Shown: positions 42,893 to 51,087 of the stretch, piece after piece
Numbering within the stretch: the stretch's first letter is position 1
How the letters are laid out: each line of letters begins with the position of its first letter
Assembly (NCBI GenBank): GCA_026936105.1
Contig: JAIXKI010000031.1
Location: forward strand, 187,544-251,543
Origin: Chitinophagales bacterium
Lineage (GTDB): Bacteria > Bacteroidota > Bacteroidia > Chitinophagales > Chitinophagaceae
Direction of reading: 5' to 3'
Length of the DNA stretch: 64,000 nucleotides
Position numbers and translations under genes: made by a program
Notes under the pieces: generated by a model
Databases searched by the model: none
What the model was told of the DNA's origin: nothing
Seen by the model: only the letters and a program-made list of their open reading frames with translations

Positions 42893-45532
42893 TCAAAGAT
42901 CCTGATCAATAAGTGATGCCACCAGGCTGCTCCATCCGGTTTGATGAGAAGCTCCCACTCCCCTTGCATTATCGCCATGATAATACTCATAAAATAAAAC
43001 CAGGCCTTTATTTTCAGGCAACTGATAAAACCAGCTTTCATCACCATTCACTTTGCGTAAGCCATTAGTGTTGAGCTGAAATATCCCGGTCAATCTGGAA
43101 GAGAGCATGCCCGAGATCTTTTGAAGATTGTATTTGTTTTCTGAACCGGTCGGAAATGACATCAGAAAATCGTCTCCGTAAAAATCATGCAGTTGCTGAA
43201 GCGTTTTTATGATCAGGTAATTCAGTGGCATCCACACGGGCCCACGCCAGTTGCTGTTGCCGCCGAACATGGAATTATCGCTATCACCCGGCAGATAACC
43301 CACCGAATAAAAATTATGATTGAGTTGCAAAACGAAAGGATGATCCTTGTGATATTTTGACAGCGCCCTGATGCCTCCTTCAGATAAGAACTCATTTTCA
43401 TCCAGCATCACCGACAATAATCTTTCCATCCGGCTTTTATGCACCAGTGAGATCAGCATGTGGCCTTCATCACTGGTTTCCTCGCAGGGAAGAAATTTGT
43501 TTTGCTCAGTGCGGTATTGCCTGATGTAGTCCATCCTTTTTTTGAAATCCGGTAGTTTTTGCAGCGCTTCGTTGCTGATAATTCCTGCATTGAATAAAAC
43601 GCTCAGCCCGACTACAGACCGGACCTTCATGGAAATGCTGCCTCCATCTTTCATGTGCAGGCGGTCATAAAAGAAATTATCATGATCATCCCACAGCGTT
43701 TCATTAAGGGAAGAAGCGATCAAAACAAAATGTTCGTAAAACTTGGTGACCACATCTTCGTAACTGTTATCCGTCTGCGCTATCTCAAGCGCCATCTCCA
43801 TCATGTTCAGCGCATACATTCCCATCCAGGCTGTAGCATCCACCTGTTCCAGGAAAGTGCCCGGAGGAAGGCTGTCCCTGTCTATAACGCCGATGTTATC
43901 CAATCCTAAAAAACCGCCGGTGAAAATATTATTCTCATTTTCATCTTCACGGTTGGCCCACCAGGTGAAGTTGAGCATCAGCTTCTGAAAGATCCGTTTT
44001 AGAAAATGAACATCAGCATTGCCATGTAGTTTCTTCTCAATATTATATACCTGCAGTGCAGCCCATGCCTGCAATGGTGGGTTCACATCGCCAAAATTCC
44101 ATTCATAAGCCGGTATCTGCCCGAAGGGATTCATATACCACTCACGACCGAGGAGGATCAATTGATTCTTTGCAAATACCGGATCTATCATCGCCATAGG
44201 AATGCAATGAAAACAAAGATCCCAGGCTGCAAACCAGGGGTATTCCCATTTGTCCGGCATGGAAAGAACATCCGCCGCTTTCAGATGTGTCCATTTCGCA
44301 TTTCTACCGTAATATCTTTCTTTCGGAGGAGTAACTTCTCCTGGATCGCCTTCCAGCCAGCGTTCAATATCGTATTGATAAAATTGTTTGTTCCACAATA
44401 AACCTGCAAATGCCTGCCGCTGAATGGATGCCAGATCAGTAGAACAATTTTCTGGTAATAGTTCCCGGTAAAAATCATCTGCCTCTTTTTTTCTTTCTGC
44501 AAATATGGAATCAAAATTTTTGTCGAAAGGACCCGCCTTTTCTTCTTTGCTAAGCCGCAGCTTAATGCTTTGCGATTCACCGGCAGCAAATTTCAGACGG
44601 TAAACGGGTGAAAACTTTGTCCCCGTCTTTTTATTCTTCAGCAATTCATACAAATGGCCATCTTTTCCGGCTATGGCATCATGAAATGCATCTTTTACAA
44701 ATGGAGATGAGTTGGTAAGCCCGAAAATTTTTTCAGCATTAGTCTCGTTTTCCGTCATCAATGTTTCCGCGGCATCTTCGAAATAGAAAAAATAAGTTCC
44801 CAGGTTTTCATCATCAGCTTTTGCAATACCATAATTATTTTGAGAGCCAATCAGTTCCAGTACCGGTTTTTTCTTCACATCCCCAAACAGCCACCGGTTC
44901 CTGAACCAAAGCGTAGGTAAAAGCATCAGCTCAGCATCCCTGTCAAACCGGTTGATAATCGTTATATCAATACAGATGTCTTCGGAATTATTTTTTGCAT
45001 AAGTGACCTTTACATCAAAATATTCATTTCTTCTGAATGCATCGGTTTCGAGTATCTCAAATTCTGTTTCCTGCTTGGACCTTTCATGATTCACTTCCAG
45101 CAATTGCTCATAAGGAAAAGCGGATTGGGGATACTTGTACAGGTACTCCATATAATAATGAGTAGGAGTGTTGTCAAGATAATAATACAGTTCTTTTACA
45201 TCCTCGCCATGATTACCTTCTGAATTGGATAATCCGAACAATCTTTCTTTCAGTATCGGGTCTTTGCCGTTCCAGAGCGCTATGGCAAAACAAAGATTCT
45301 GATGAATATCGCTGATGCCGGCAATTCCGTCTTCGCCCCAGCGGTACACCCTGCTCCTGGATTGCTCATGAGTGATAAAATTCCATGCATCACCATTAGA
45401 ACTGTAATCTTCCCTCACTGTTCCCCATTGTCGTTCGCTTAAATAAGGGCCCCATTTTTCCAAAGGCACTTCTTTCTGAGCATTTGCATTTAACCGGGCA
45501 CGTTCAGCAGAAATATTTTTTGAATTGGCCAT
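42893..45532 (-). CDS. GH63-like glucosidase (MGH1-type glycoside hydrolase)
   Basis: From ATG 45532 the protein is 879 aa (MANSKNISAERARLNA). The longer form from 45580 overlaps the previous gene. It has the N-terminal beta domain and C-terminal (alpha/alpha)6 barrel typical of mannosylglycerate-hydrolase-like GH63 proteins, with ERQWGTVREDYS and GEDGIAGISDIHQNLCFA near the start. The barrel motifs are FAAWDLCFHCIPMAMIDP, PAYEWNFGDVNPPLQAW and NSNWRGPVWMPLNYL. There is no signal peptide, so it acts in the cytosol on a small glucoside. It is the last gene of a SemiSWEET-SDR-glucosidase group. Confidence 0.88.
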   Translation of the reverse strand: MANSKNISAERARLNANAQKEVPLEKWGPYLSERQWGTVREDYSSNGDAWNFITHEQSRSRVYRWGEDGIAGISDIHQNLCFAIALWNGKDPILKERLFGLSNSEGNHGEDVKELYYYLDNTPTHYYMEYLYKYPQSAFPYEQLLEVNHERSKQETEFEILETDAFRRNEYFDVKVTYAKNNSEDICIDITIINRFDRDAELMLLPTLWFRNRWLFGDVKKKPVLELIGSQNNYGIAKADDENLGTYFFYFEDAAETLMTENETNAEKIFGLTNSSPFVKDAFHDAIAGKDGHLYELLKNKKTGTKFSPVYRLKFAAGESQSIKLRLSKEEKAGPFDKNFDSIFAERKKEADDFYRELLPENCSTDLASIQRQAFAGLLWNKQFYQYDIERWLEGDPGEVTPPKERYYGRNAKWTHLKAADVLSMPDKWEYPWFAAWDLCFHCIPMAMIDPVFAKNQLILLGREWYMNPFGQIPAYEWNFGDVNPPLQAWAALQVYNIEKKLHGNADVHFLKRIFQKLMLNFTWWANREDENENNIFTGGFLGLDNIGVIDRDSLPPGTFLEQVDATAWMGMYALNMMEMALEIAQTDNSYEDVVTKFYEHFVLIASSLNETLWDDHDNFFYDRLHMKDGGSISMKVRSVVGLSVLFNAGIISNEALQKLPDFKKRMDYIRQYRTEQNKFLPCEETSDEGHMLISLVHKSRMERLLSVMLDENEFLSEGGIRALSKYHKDHPFVLQLNHNFYSVGYLPGDSDNSMFGGNSNWRGPVWMPLNYLIIKTLQQLHDFYGDDFLMSFPTGSENKYNLQKISGMLSSRLTGIFQLNTNGLRKVNGDESWFYQLPENKGLVLFYEYYHGDNARGVGASHQTGWSSLVASLIDQDL

Positions 45533-45554
45533 TTGCTCTGAATAAAAATTTATT

Positions 45555-46361
45555 TTAACCGCCGGTCGCAAAACCTTCAAACAAAGTCATACCGCCATCA
45601 ATAAAAATACTGGCGCCGGTGATATAATCGCTGTCATCGCTTGCCAGGAATACCGCAAGCTTACCAATATCTTCCGGAACGCCGATACGGTTATAAGGGA
45701 TCAGTTCCATCAGGCTGTTATACGCTTGCGGGGTGTCCCACGCTGTTTTATTGATCGGAGTTTTAATGGCGCCGGGGCAAATGCTGTTCACACGGATCTT
45801 CTGATGCCCGTATTCCTGTGCTATGGTCTGCATCAGCATTTTAATGCCTCCTTTGCTGGATGCGTAATTGGCATGCCCCGCCCATGGAATGATCTGATGG
45901 ACACTGCTCATGCAAATGATCTTTCCGCAGGCAATGGAACGTTCCGGAACAATTCCTCTTCTCAGAAATTCTCTGATCGCTTCACGAGCACATAAGAACT
46001 GACCCGTCAGGTTAATGTCGATCACATATTGCCATTGTGCCAGTGTCATTTCGTGAAACTTTGCATCCCGCTGCAGCCCGGCATTGTTCACCAGTATATC
46101 TACCGTACCGAATTGCTGAATGGTTTGCTGAAACATATTGATCACCTGGTCTTCCTTGCTTACATCGGTCTGTATCGCCACAGCTTCCGATCCGAATGCC
46201 CTGATCTTTTGTACTACATCGTTAGCAGCATCGGGGTTAACCACATAGTTTACCACCACATTGGCTCCTGCTTCTCCCAATGCCAGCGCCACTCCTTCGC
46301 CGATGCCGGAGTTGGCGCCGGTAACAATTGCTGTTTGTTTAGTAAGTTTTTTTTCTGACAT
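45555..46361 (-). CDS. SDR family dehydrogenase (glucose 1-dehydrogenase-like)
   Basis: The 268-aa protein has the Rossmann motif TGANSGIG (14-21), NNAG in ILVNNAGLQR, and the catalytic YASSK (NYASSKGGIKML). Its closest pattern is the glucose 1-dehydrogenase-like branch, ending DDSDYITGASIFIDGGMTLF. It would oxidise a sugar or polyol with NAD(P). It lies 5 bases after the SemiSWEET gene and 22 bases before the glucosidase start, so these form one operon around a glucoside. Confidence 0.92.
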   Translation of the reverse strand: MSEKKLTKQTAIVTGANSGIGEGVALALGEAGANVVVNYVVNPDAANDVVQKIRAFGSEAVAIQTDVSKEDQVINMFQQTIQQFGTVDILVNNAGLQRDAKFHEMTLAQWQYVIDINLTGQFLCAREAIREFLRRGIVPERSIACGKIICMSSVHQIIPWAGHANYASSKGGIKMLMQTIAQEYGHQKIRVNSICPGAIKTPINKTAWDTPQAYNSLMELIPYNRIGVPEDIGKLAVFLASDDSDYITGASIFIDGGMTLFEGFATGG

Positions 46362-46366
46362 AAGTT

Positions 46367-46642
46367 TTATTTATTAATGTTCCTTTTCTTTTGATTTCTG
46401 ACCTTATAAAATAAGATGATCACAGCAAACACCAGCGTAATGGCATTGGCCACAATGATAGGCATGTTGCTGCTCAGCATTCCGAAAATGAGCCACAGCA
46501 GTGTACCGGTGGAGAAAAGCAAATACATAAAAAGTGAAATACTCCGCGTGTCATTGGTGCGTATGGTTTTTATTGCCTGCGGCAAAAACGATCCGGTGGT
46601 TAAGGCAGCGGCAATAAATCCGAGAATGGTAACAAATGTCAT
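46367..46642 (-). CDS. SemiSWEET sugar transporter
   Basis: The 91-aa protein has three membrane helices and the SemiSWEET pattern TTGSFLPQAIKTIRTNDTRS, with the PQ motif, and a final helix NAITLVFAVIILFYKV. It works as a dimer for facilitated diffusion of sugars across the inner membrane. It is first in the operon with an SDR dehydrogenase and a GH63-like glucosidase, which suggests that the imported or released sugar is a glucoside or glucose. Confidence 0.92.
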   Translation of the reverse strand: MTFVTILGFIAAALTTGSFLPQAIKTIRTNDTRSISLFMYLLFSTGTLLWLIFGMLSSNMPIIVANAITLVFAVIILFYKVRNQKKRNINK

Positions 46643-47219
46643 TTATAAAATCAGCCTTTAATAGAAAAGAGCAAAAATTAAGGTTTGTGAAGTTAAGCAT
46701 AAAGCGTAAAATTTGATTTGCCATAACTTCAGGATAACAACCCATGGAATAAATCCAAAACACAAAGAATGAATATAAAATTCAAATTTTCATTTTTCCG
46801 GGTACAGCAGTTTTAAAAAACAATTTGTTATACCCCGGGAGAATATTTTACCCGGCACCTTTATCTGAAATACAACCCCAAATTATGTATTTTTGTGTAC
46901 GCACACGGTAATCCGGCAAGGCTTAACCGCTTCATTCAGATTAAAAAAGAGCATAAAGAAAGATCAAATAGTTACAGGACATTTTAATATTCTCATTTTT
47001 TAAAATATGAATATATCCTCAATACCATTTTTCCCTTTTATCCGGAATTCAACTCTCTTGAAACGATAATACATTTAATTGTTCCTATTACCATAAGCCC
47101 TTACAAAAACATTTGTTTCTTTTTTTTACTGCACTTTCCGCAAAGGGATCCTTTAATCTTTTTTCCAGTAGCCCGGGCCACTTTTTTTACTTACAATTTT
47201 TAAAAAGATAGTTTGTAAC
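46643..47219. other. Divergent intergenic region before the polysaccharide locus
   Basis: These 577 bases separate the SemiSWEET operon from the first esterase gene. They hold a -7 box at 46889-46896 and an operator-like GTGTACGCACAC just after it. No gene is seen. The distance from that promoter to the esterase start is over 300 bases, so a long leader is possible. Confidence 0.5.
46889..46909 (+). promoter_or_regulatory. Candidate promoter box with overlapping operator
   Basis: TATTTTTG (46889-46896) matches TAnnTTTG. Overlapping and following it, TGTGTACGCACA is an imperfect palindrome that shares GTGTACG with the region upstream of susC (59565-59580). It may control the first esterase gene. 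Confidence 0.4.
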
Positions 47220-49424
47220 ATGAAAAGAAAAATACAGATACTTCCATTCATCTTCTGCCTGACAGAGTTTATAACCCTTTTTGCCCAAAGCCAAACAGCA
47301 AATACAGATTCTTTAAATATCAATAATCTTCCTTCCATTCCTTTTCTCCCTGACCCGCTTATTTTCAACGAGGGGGAAAAGAATATACCGGTAAAGAACC
47401 TGGCTCAATGGCAACAAAAGAAAGAATGGATTAAAGAGAATTATCAATATTGGGTATCGGGGTCGGTGCCTCCTCCCCCAAAATCATTTGGTGTTGCATT
47501 AATAAGTGAACATACAGAAGGAAAAGTTATATTAAGAATGGTGGAATTAAGCTTTGGTCCGGATAGTAAAGCAAAAATGAAAGTTGAATTAATGATTCCA
47601 CCCGGGGATAGACCGCTGCCAGTATTTATGACCCAATGGAATCACAGGGGGTGGGCTCAAATTGCAGTACGAAGAGGGTATATAGGTTGTGTTTATGCCG
47701 GTGCGGATCAAAATGACGATACTCAAAATTATGATGAACTCTTCTCCGGTTATGATTTCAAAACGTTAATGAAACGGGCATGGGGCGCTTCCCGTGTTAT
47801 AGACTACCTGTATCAATTGCCGGAAGTGGATACTGCCCGTATAGCATTAACAGGCCATTCACGCAACGGTAAGCAATCTTTGATGGCAGCAGCTTTCGAT
47901 ACCAGGATAAAGGCGGTGGTCAGCAGCAGTGGAGGTACCGGGGGTGAAAATACTTTCAGATGGTCGGATGAGCGATTCGGCTCTGAATCACTTGAAGAAA
48001 TAACCCGGAATTTTCCCGATTGGTTTTCACCCCGGTTACGGTGGTTTGCAGGCAGGGAACAAAAGTTACCGGTAGATCAGAATTCACTAATGTCATTGAT
48101 AGCGCCGAGAGGCTTAATGCTGGTATCTGCCATTACAGAGGATGAAGGAAATCCATGGAGTGTAGAACAATCATACCAATCGGTAAAAAAGGTATATCAT
48201 TTTTTAGCTGCAGATTCTAACATTGCGATATTATTAAGACCCGGCAGACATCAGCATGCGGCCAGGGATGCGGAAGATTTCCTGGACTTCTTTGACTATA
48301 TATTTGACCGTTCCGATATAATTCCCGAGAATAAACTATACTATAATTATTCGTTTGAAAATTGGAAGCATAAGAGTGGCGAGCTAATTGAGCCTCTAAA
48401 AGTTTCAGACGAAAAGGGAATCAAATTCATCCCGTCATCATCTACAGCTCACCCGGATAGTATCAGAGAAAAGATCAGATGGCTGCTGGGTGATGAACCA
48501 CCGGGTATTTATCCAAAAATACCCTTCTCTTCATCACTGGATGAGAACAGCAGCTATCCTGACGATTACCTGGAAGAAGTAATTGGAGAACCTGCTATAC
48601 CTGATAATACCAGGAAAATGGTTATGGGTCCTTATACAGGACTCGGAGACAACCTCTGGGGTAATATCTACTTTCCCGCTCAATACATTACCAATAACTC
48701 AGTACATGCAAAACTACCACTGGTTATATACTTACATGGATATTCTTATGCTACCGGTTATCACAGGAGAGGGATACCAATAATCCGGCACTTCACAGAG
48801 CAGGGTTTCGCCGTACTGGCAATTGATATGATAGGGTTTGGCACCCGTATAGAAGAAGCTTTACATTTTTACGATCGCTATCCCCACTGGTCTGTAATGG
48901 GTAAAATGGTAGCAGATGCAAGAAGCCTTATTAATGATGCCTGTACCCGAATGCCTTTTATTGACACAACTAAAATATACCTGATGGGTTATTCCTTAGG
49001 CGGCACTGTGGCATTATTTACTGCTGCACTTGACAAAAGAATTAAAGGAACGGCAGTAGTATCTGCTTTTAGTTCTTTCAGAAACGACAATACAGGCACA
49101 GAGGGCATCCGTCATTACTATGAATTACATGGTCTCATCCCAAGGCTGGGTTTTTTTTCCGGCTATGAAGACCGAATTCCAATAGACTTTGACGATATTT
49201 TGTCCTGCATTGTACCCCGCCCCTTACTGATCATTGCACCCGTATATGACAGGGATCACAACATCACTATCGTACGAAAAACCATATCAAACATCCCGGA
49301 ACTTTACAGGCAAAATAAGGCAGCAAATAAATTTATTTTTAAACAGCCTCTTACTTATAATCATTTCCCAGACAGCCTCCAGCAATTGATTGCTGAATGG
49401 CTGGGAAGCCAAAAAATTAAATAA
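47220..49424 (+). CDS. Two-headed exported esterase (CE15-like plus alpha/beta hydrolase)
   Basis: The 734-aa protein has a signal peptide (MKRKIQILPFIFCLTEFITLFAQ) and two alpha/beta-hydrolase domains. The first (about 50-360) has a nucleophile S214 in GHSRNGK, close to the GCSRxGK of glucuronoyl esterases, and candidate His H344 or H346 (GRHQHAARD). The second (about 440-734) has S592 in GYSLGG, an acid candidate in APVYDRD, and H715 in YNHF, as in acetylxylan-esterase-like or dienelactone-hydrolase-like enzymes. Both triads appear complete. It would remove two types of ester from a polysaccharide. A paralogue lies at 51088-53502. Confidence 0.85.
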   Translation: MKRKIQILPFIFCLTEFITLFAQSQTANTDSLNINNLPSIPFLPDPLIFNEGEKNIPVKNLAQWQQKKEWIKENYQYWVSGSVPPPPKSFGVALISEHTEGKVILRMVELSFGPDSKAKMKVELMIPPGDRPLPVFMTQWNHRGWAQIAVRRGYIGCVYAGADQNDDTQNYDELFSGYDFKTLMKRAWGASRVIDYLYQLPEVDTARIALTGHSRNGKQSLMAAAFDTRIKAVVSSSGGTGGENTFRWSDERFGSESLEEITRNFPDWFSPRLRWFAGREQKLPVDQNSLMSLIAPRGLMLVSAITEDEGNPWSVEQSYQSVKKVYHFLAADSNIAILLRPGRHQHAARDAEDFLDFFDYIFDRSDIIPENKLYYNYSFENWKHKSGELIEPLKVSDEKGIKFIPSSSTAHPDSIREKIRWLLGDEPPGIYPKIPFSSSLDENSSYPDDYLEEVIGEPAIPDNTRKMVMGPYTGLGDNLWGNIYFPAQYITNNSVHAKLPLVIYLHGYSYATGYHRRGIPIIRHFTEQGFAVLAIDMIGFGTRIEEALHFYDRYPHWSVMGKMVADARSLINDACTRMPFIDTTKIYLMGYSLGGTVALFTAALDKRIKGTAVVSAFSSFRNDNTGTEGIRHYYELHGLIPRLGFFSGYEDRIPIDFDDILSCIVPRPLLIIAPVYDRDHNITIVRKTISNIPELYRQNKAANKFIFKQPLTYNHFPDSLQQLIAEWLGSQKIK

Positions 49425-49537
49425 ATATTTTCTAAACAAGCCAAACGCTTTTTTAGGAGAAGATTAAATGATAATAGCGATAAATTTTATAGATTTTCTT
49501 ATGTAGCTCTTTACTTATTTTGAAGGTTAATTGTAAT

Positions 49538-50893
49538 TTAGTTATCATAAAGTGTTCCTTCAAACTCCAGTTTTACTACCATAGTTTTATCATAATATTC
49601 AGCAACAGGCAGGTTCTTTAGCCGCAGATATTTGTTCTGCGTCAGATAATCGGCTGGAACCATGGCTACACTACAGTCAACCGGCCGGCCATCATTTAAC
49701 AATACCGCTTTCTTAGGCATTACATTGATAGGTTTGAGAGAAAACCCATTAGTAGATAGGCCCTGGTTAAAATGGATATAATAAGTTTGATCACGCCGGG
49801 TAACAGATACATCCGGATCCTGTATAATTTGTGTCACCGGTTTCACATCCTCATAAGATTCTTTTACTGATGTAAGCCATTTACCAATTCGTCTTAAAAT
49901 TTCTGCAGATGGTTCAGGAATGATTCCTTCTGAAGTTGGCCCCACATTCAACAGGTAATTTCCATTTGCTGAAAAATAACGGTCTATGCTTCCCGTGAGA
50001 TAGCGAAGGGTATAATATTCCGGTGCTTTATTATAACCCCAACTTAAGCGGTCAAGTGACTCGCAGGCTTCTGTTGCACCTTTAAACGACCGGGATTCGT
50101 TAGATTCTTTATCTTCATCCCGTTCCGGGGTTCCATAATCTCCTTCATCAAATCCACGGTTATTAATAATGGCATTGGGTTGCAGTTTCCTTATCATATC
50201 ATTTACAGACGGGTCATAATATTCGGGCACATTCATATCCCACCAAAAACCATGTATGGTTCCGTAGTTGGAGCAAAGCTCTTTCACCTGTGCTTTAAGA
50301 AATTCCATATACTTATTCCAGTCCGGCTGGTCGCCTGGTTCCGGTTTTTCCAATTCATGATGGCGTCCAAGATTTGGATAATTCGGATGGTGCCAGTCTG
50401 CAATCGAATAATAAAGACATAGTGGCACTTTTCGTTTATGGCATGCATCAGCCAGCATGCCAATAATATCTTTTTTATAAGGAGTATTCATTATATTGTA
50501 TTTGGTCTGCTTTGTATCCCACATACAAAATCCATCATGGTGCTTCGTCGTAATGGTGATATATTTCTGACCGGACTCCTGCATAAGATCAAGCCATTGC
50601 TCCGGGTTGAATTTTTTTGGATTAAACTCATCGGCGTATTTTACATACTGTGCTCTTGGTATCCTGGCTCTCCACTGATATTGCTCATGCCAGGCAGGAA
50701 TGGAATAAATACCCCAGTGGACGAACATGCCAAACCTTTTTTCAAAAAACCAGTCTCGTCCGTCGCCGAATTTTTTCAAGCCCTGGTCTTCCTTCTTTGC
50801 AATAACCACAGGTTTTGATCTGCCAAAAGATTTACTAAAGATAAACGGTGTGGCCCCCATCGCAAGAAGGGATATCATATCTCTCCTTTTCAT
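49538..50893 (-). CDS. GH29 alpha-L-fucosidase, exported
   Basis: The 451-aa enzyme has a signal or TAT-like N-terminus (MKRRDMISLLAMGATPFIFS), the GH29 motifs RFGMFVHWGIYSIPAW and TTKHHDGFCMWDT, and the nucleophile Asp D219 in GFWWDMN. The ends have a short beta-sandwich tail. It would release terminal fucose from a glycan in the periplasm. The acid/base residue is not conserved in GH29 and I cannot name it. It is flanked by the two double-esterase genes, a strong hint that the substrate is a fucosylated, esterified polysaccharide. Confidence 0.92.
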   Translation of the reverse strand: MKRRDMISLLAMGATPFIFSKSFGRSKPVVIAKKEDQGLKKFGDGRDWFFEKRFGMFVHWGIYSIPAWHEQYQWRARIPRAQYVKYADEFNPKKFNPEQWLDLMQESGQKYITITTKHHDGFCMWDTKQTKYNIMNTPYKKDIIGMLADACHKRKVPLCLYYSIADWHHPNYPNLGRHHELEKPEPGDQPDWNKYMEFLKAQVKELCSNYGTIHGFWWDMNVPEYYDPSVNDMIRKLQPNAIINNRGFDEGDYGTPERDEDKESNESRSFKGATEACESLDRLSWGYNKAPEYYTLRYLTGSIDRYFSANGNYLLNVGPTSEGIIPEPSAEILRRIGKWLTSVKESYEDVKPVTQIIQDPDVSVTRRDQTYYIHFNQGLSTNGFSLKPINVMPKKAVLLNDGRPVDCSVAMVPADYLTQNKYLRLKNLPVAEYYDKTMVVKLEFEGTLYDN

Positions 50894-51087
50894 AAATAAT
50901 TTTTTAATTTAAAAAATAAATATACCCTCTAAACCATATGAGATTCTTCAAAATTAGCTTTGATTCTCCTTCATTACACTTGCAAGGTCTTTTACTTCTC
51001 TGCTCTGCCTTTTCTGAAAAAACTCCCTTTTAAAAAATTGTCAACAATCGTTTTGTAACGTCAATAGTATATACTCCTGTTTGAGTA

